From Botryococcus braunii (lineage: Eukaryota > Chlorophyta > Trebouxiophyceae), in the NCBI GenBank assembly GCA_002005505.1, contig KV908659.1, forward strand, positions 42,501-75,604: a stretch of DNA of 33,104 bases, read 5' to 3'. Both the position numbers and the translations under genes were made by a program. Below the pieces are notes generated by a model. The model saw nothing but the letters and a program-made list of their open reading frames with translations. It was not told the DNA's origin and ran no database searches. Positions 30,388 to 33,104 of this stretch are shown here, piece by piece; the first letter of the stretch is position 1, and each line of letters opens with the position of its first letter.

Positions 30388-30466
30388 ACGCACACGCTCA
30401 CGCACACGCACACGCACGCGCACGCGCACGCACACGGCACACGCACAGACGCGCACGCACACCGCG

Positions 30467-30529
<63 letters not shown>

Positions 30530-30530
30530 A
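30103..30530 (+). repeat. Degenerate CA/CG microsatellite
   Basis: CA dinucleotides are mixed with CGCACACG and GCGCACGC variants, becoming purer CA toward 30310-30378 and 30468-30527. Alternating purine-pyrimidine sequence over about 400 bases is Z-DNA prone. Confidence 0.95.
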
Positions 30531-30542
30531 CCCCTACATCTC

Positions 30543-30637
30543 TGCAAGCATGGATGCTCTCCCCCCCCCCCAAGGGGGCCGGGGGGGGGGGGGCTGCTTG
30601 CACGTAAGTCATCTCCCCCCCCCCCCCCCAAAAACCA

Positions 30638-30682
<45 letters not shown>

Positions 30683-30696
30683 GAAAAAAAAAACCC
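30543..30696 (+). repeat. Homopolymer foldback: TGCAAGCA, C-run, G-runs, TGCTTGCA, then C-run and A-run
   Basis: TGCAAGCA (30543-30550) and its reverse complement TGCTTGCA (30595-30602) flank a run of about 11 C and G runs of 5 and 13. After 30602 come a run of about 15 C, AAAAACCAAAATT, a run of about 37 A, GGGG, 9-10 A and 6 C. Genuine hairpins and sequencing or assembly trouble are both possible. Confidence 0.8.
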
Positions 30697-31037
30697 CCCT
30701 CATGGACGCAAGCACAAACACGCGACACCCACCCCTCTCATTCCCTGCCTCTCCCCTTCTGTCCCACTGAACCCCTCCCTTCCCCTCCCTCTCGCCTCTC
30801 TTTTCACACTCTCACTCATTGCACCCTGGTCCTTCCCTCCACTCTTTCGCATCCCCTTTCCTTCCTCCCCTCGCTCTTCTCACAGACAACCCCCCGCTGA
30901 ATTCCCCAGGCTGAATTCCCTCCCTCACAGGGATCTCAATCGGGCACAAAAACCCCAACCTGGTTTCCTCCGCTACCAGCTGATACCCAACCCTCAATCC
31001 CTTTCCCTCCCCTACCAACTCATGCCATAGTGATGAC

Positions 31038-32809
<1,772 letters not shown>

Positions 32810-32990
32810 GCAATTAATACATTATTTTAATTCTCCGGCAATATAAAACCTAAGAAACATCTGCTCCGGGACCCCTTAAACAATTAGAAACCCCTCCGAA
32901 TTGGCCCCGGACGCCCCAAAGTCGTTGAAACCTCTTGAAAAGTGCCTGCTGCGACCAATGGCCCCGCAGATGCTTGCAAAGCATAGACCG

Positions 32991-33053
32991 TATATACCGG
33001 TACTAGAACTAGAGTATATTCTATATATACCGGTACTAGAACTAGAGTATATT
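32991..33053. repeat. Two direct copies of a 30-base word with 33-base period
   Basis: The word starting TATATACCGGTACTAGAAC and ending TATATT is at 32991-33020 and 33024-33053. ACCGGT is a palindrome within it. Read on the minus strand the period is 11 codons (IYSSSSTGIYR), but coding status is unknown. More copies could lie beyond the right edge. Confidence 0.88.
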
Positions 33054-33104
33054 AGAATCAGCATATTAGTTGTTGACAGGGTCCCAAGGACGGCGGCGAG
33101 GAAA

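Larger units (their letters stand above)
29771..31037. other. Repeat- and homopolymer-rich stretch, probable intron or intergenic
   Basis: No exon is recognised. It contains CA/GC repeats (30103-30530), a C-run/G-run foldback (30543-30602), further C, A and G runs to about 30696, and pyrimidine-rich sequence to about 30900. Frames across it are low-complexity. Confidence 0.6.

Overview
This is an intron-rich eukaryotic nuclear window, most likely from a chlorophyte green alga. The evidence is spliced genes with clean GT-AG boundaries, a plastid-type PHT4/ANTR anion transporter with a long N-terminal extension, and TGTAA (the typical chlorophyte polyadenylation signal) downstream of several stop codons. 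No operon-like structure, rRNA, tRNA or CRISPR array was seen. Dinucleotide microsatellites (CA/GT and CT/GA) are unusually abundant, and many of the long open frames are just these repeats.

Layout. Positions 50-151 hold the last exon of a PDCD5 homologue (+). A possible orphan C-terminal exon lies at 1181-1291. A complete six-exon PEX11 gene (+) spans 2616-4442. About 4 kb without a recognised gene follows; it holds a CA/TG hairpin repeat, a perfect AT palindrome and a 144-bp MITE-like element with perfect 27-bp inverted termini. A six-exon TVP38/TMEM64 (VTT-domain) membrane protein gene (-) spans 8547-12319. It is divergent, across about 1.1 kb, from a seven-exon TrmJ-like SPOUT RNA methyltransferase gene (+) at 13413-17545. 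A seven-exon PHT4/ANTR (SLC17-type) transporter gene (+) spans 19702-23688, with a palindrome- and G-box-rich upstream region. It is tail-to-tail with an SLC43-like major facilitator gene (-) whose C-terminal half is clear (26276-29770) but whose N-terminal half was not identified. A further set of minus-strand exons (31038-32809), with membrane segments and no recognised family, lies upstream of it. It may be a separate gene or the missing 5' part.

How the genes relate. These are housekeeping genes: apoptosis-like/chaperone-associated factor, peroxisome proliferation, membrane lipid or trafficking protein, RNA 2'-O-methylation, plastid anion transport and amino-acid-type transport. They do not form a pathway. 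The exon models were built by hand from reading frame, phase and family similarity. Phases agree at every junction of the four complete genes. Start codons and UTRs are less certain. The more unusual material is structural: recurring compound (CA)n(GA)n arrays with a shared junction, a tandem duplication carrying such an array, the MITE, a GC-AG intron, homopolymer foldbacks and a 33-bp repeat at the right edge. I found no convincing new multi-gene system.
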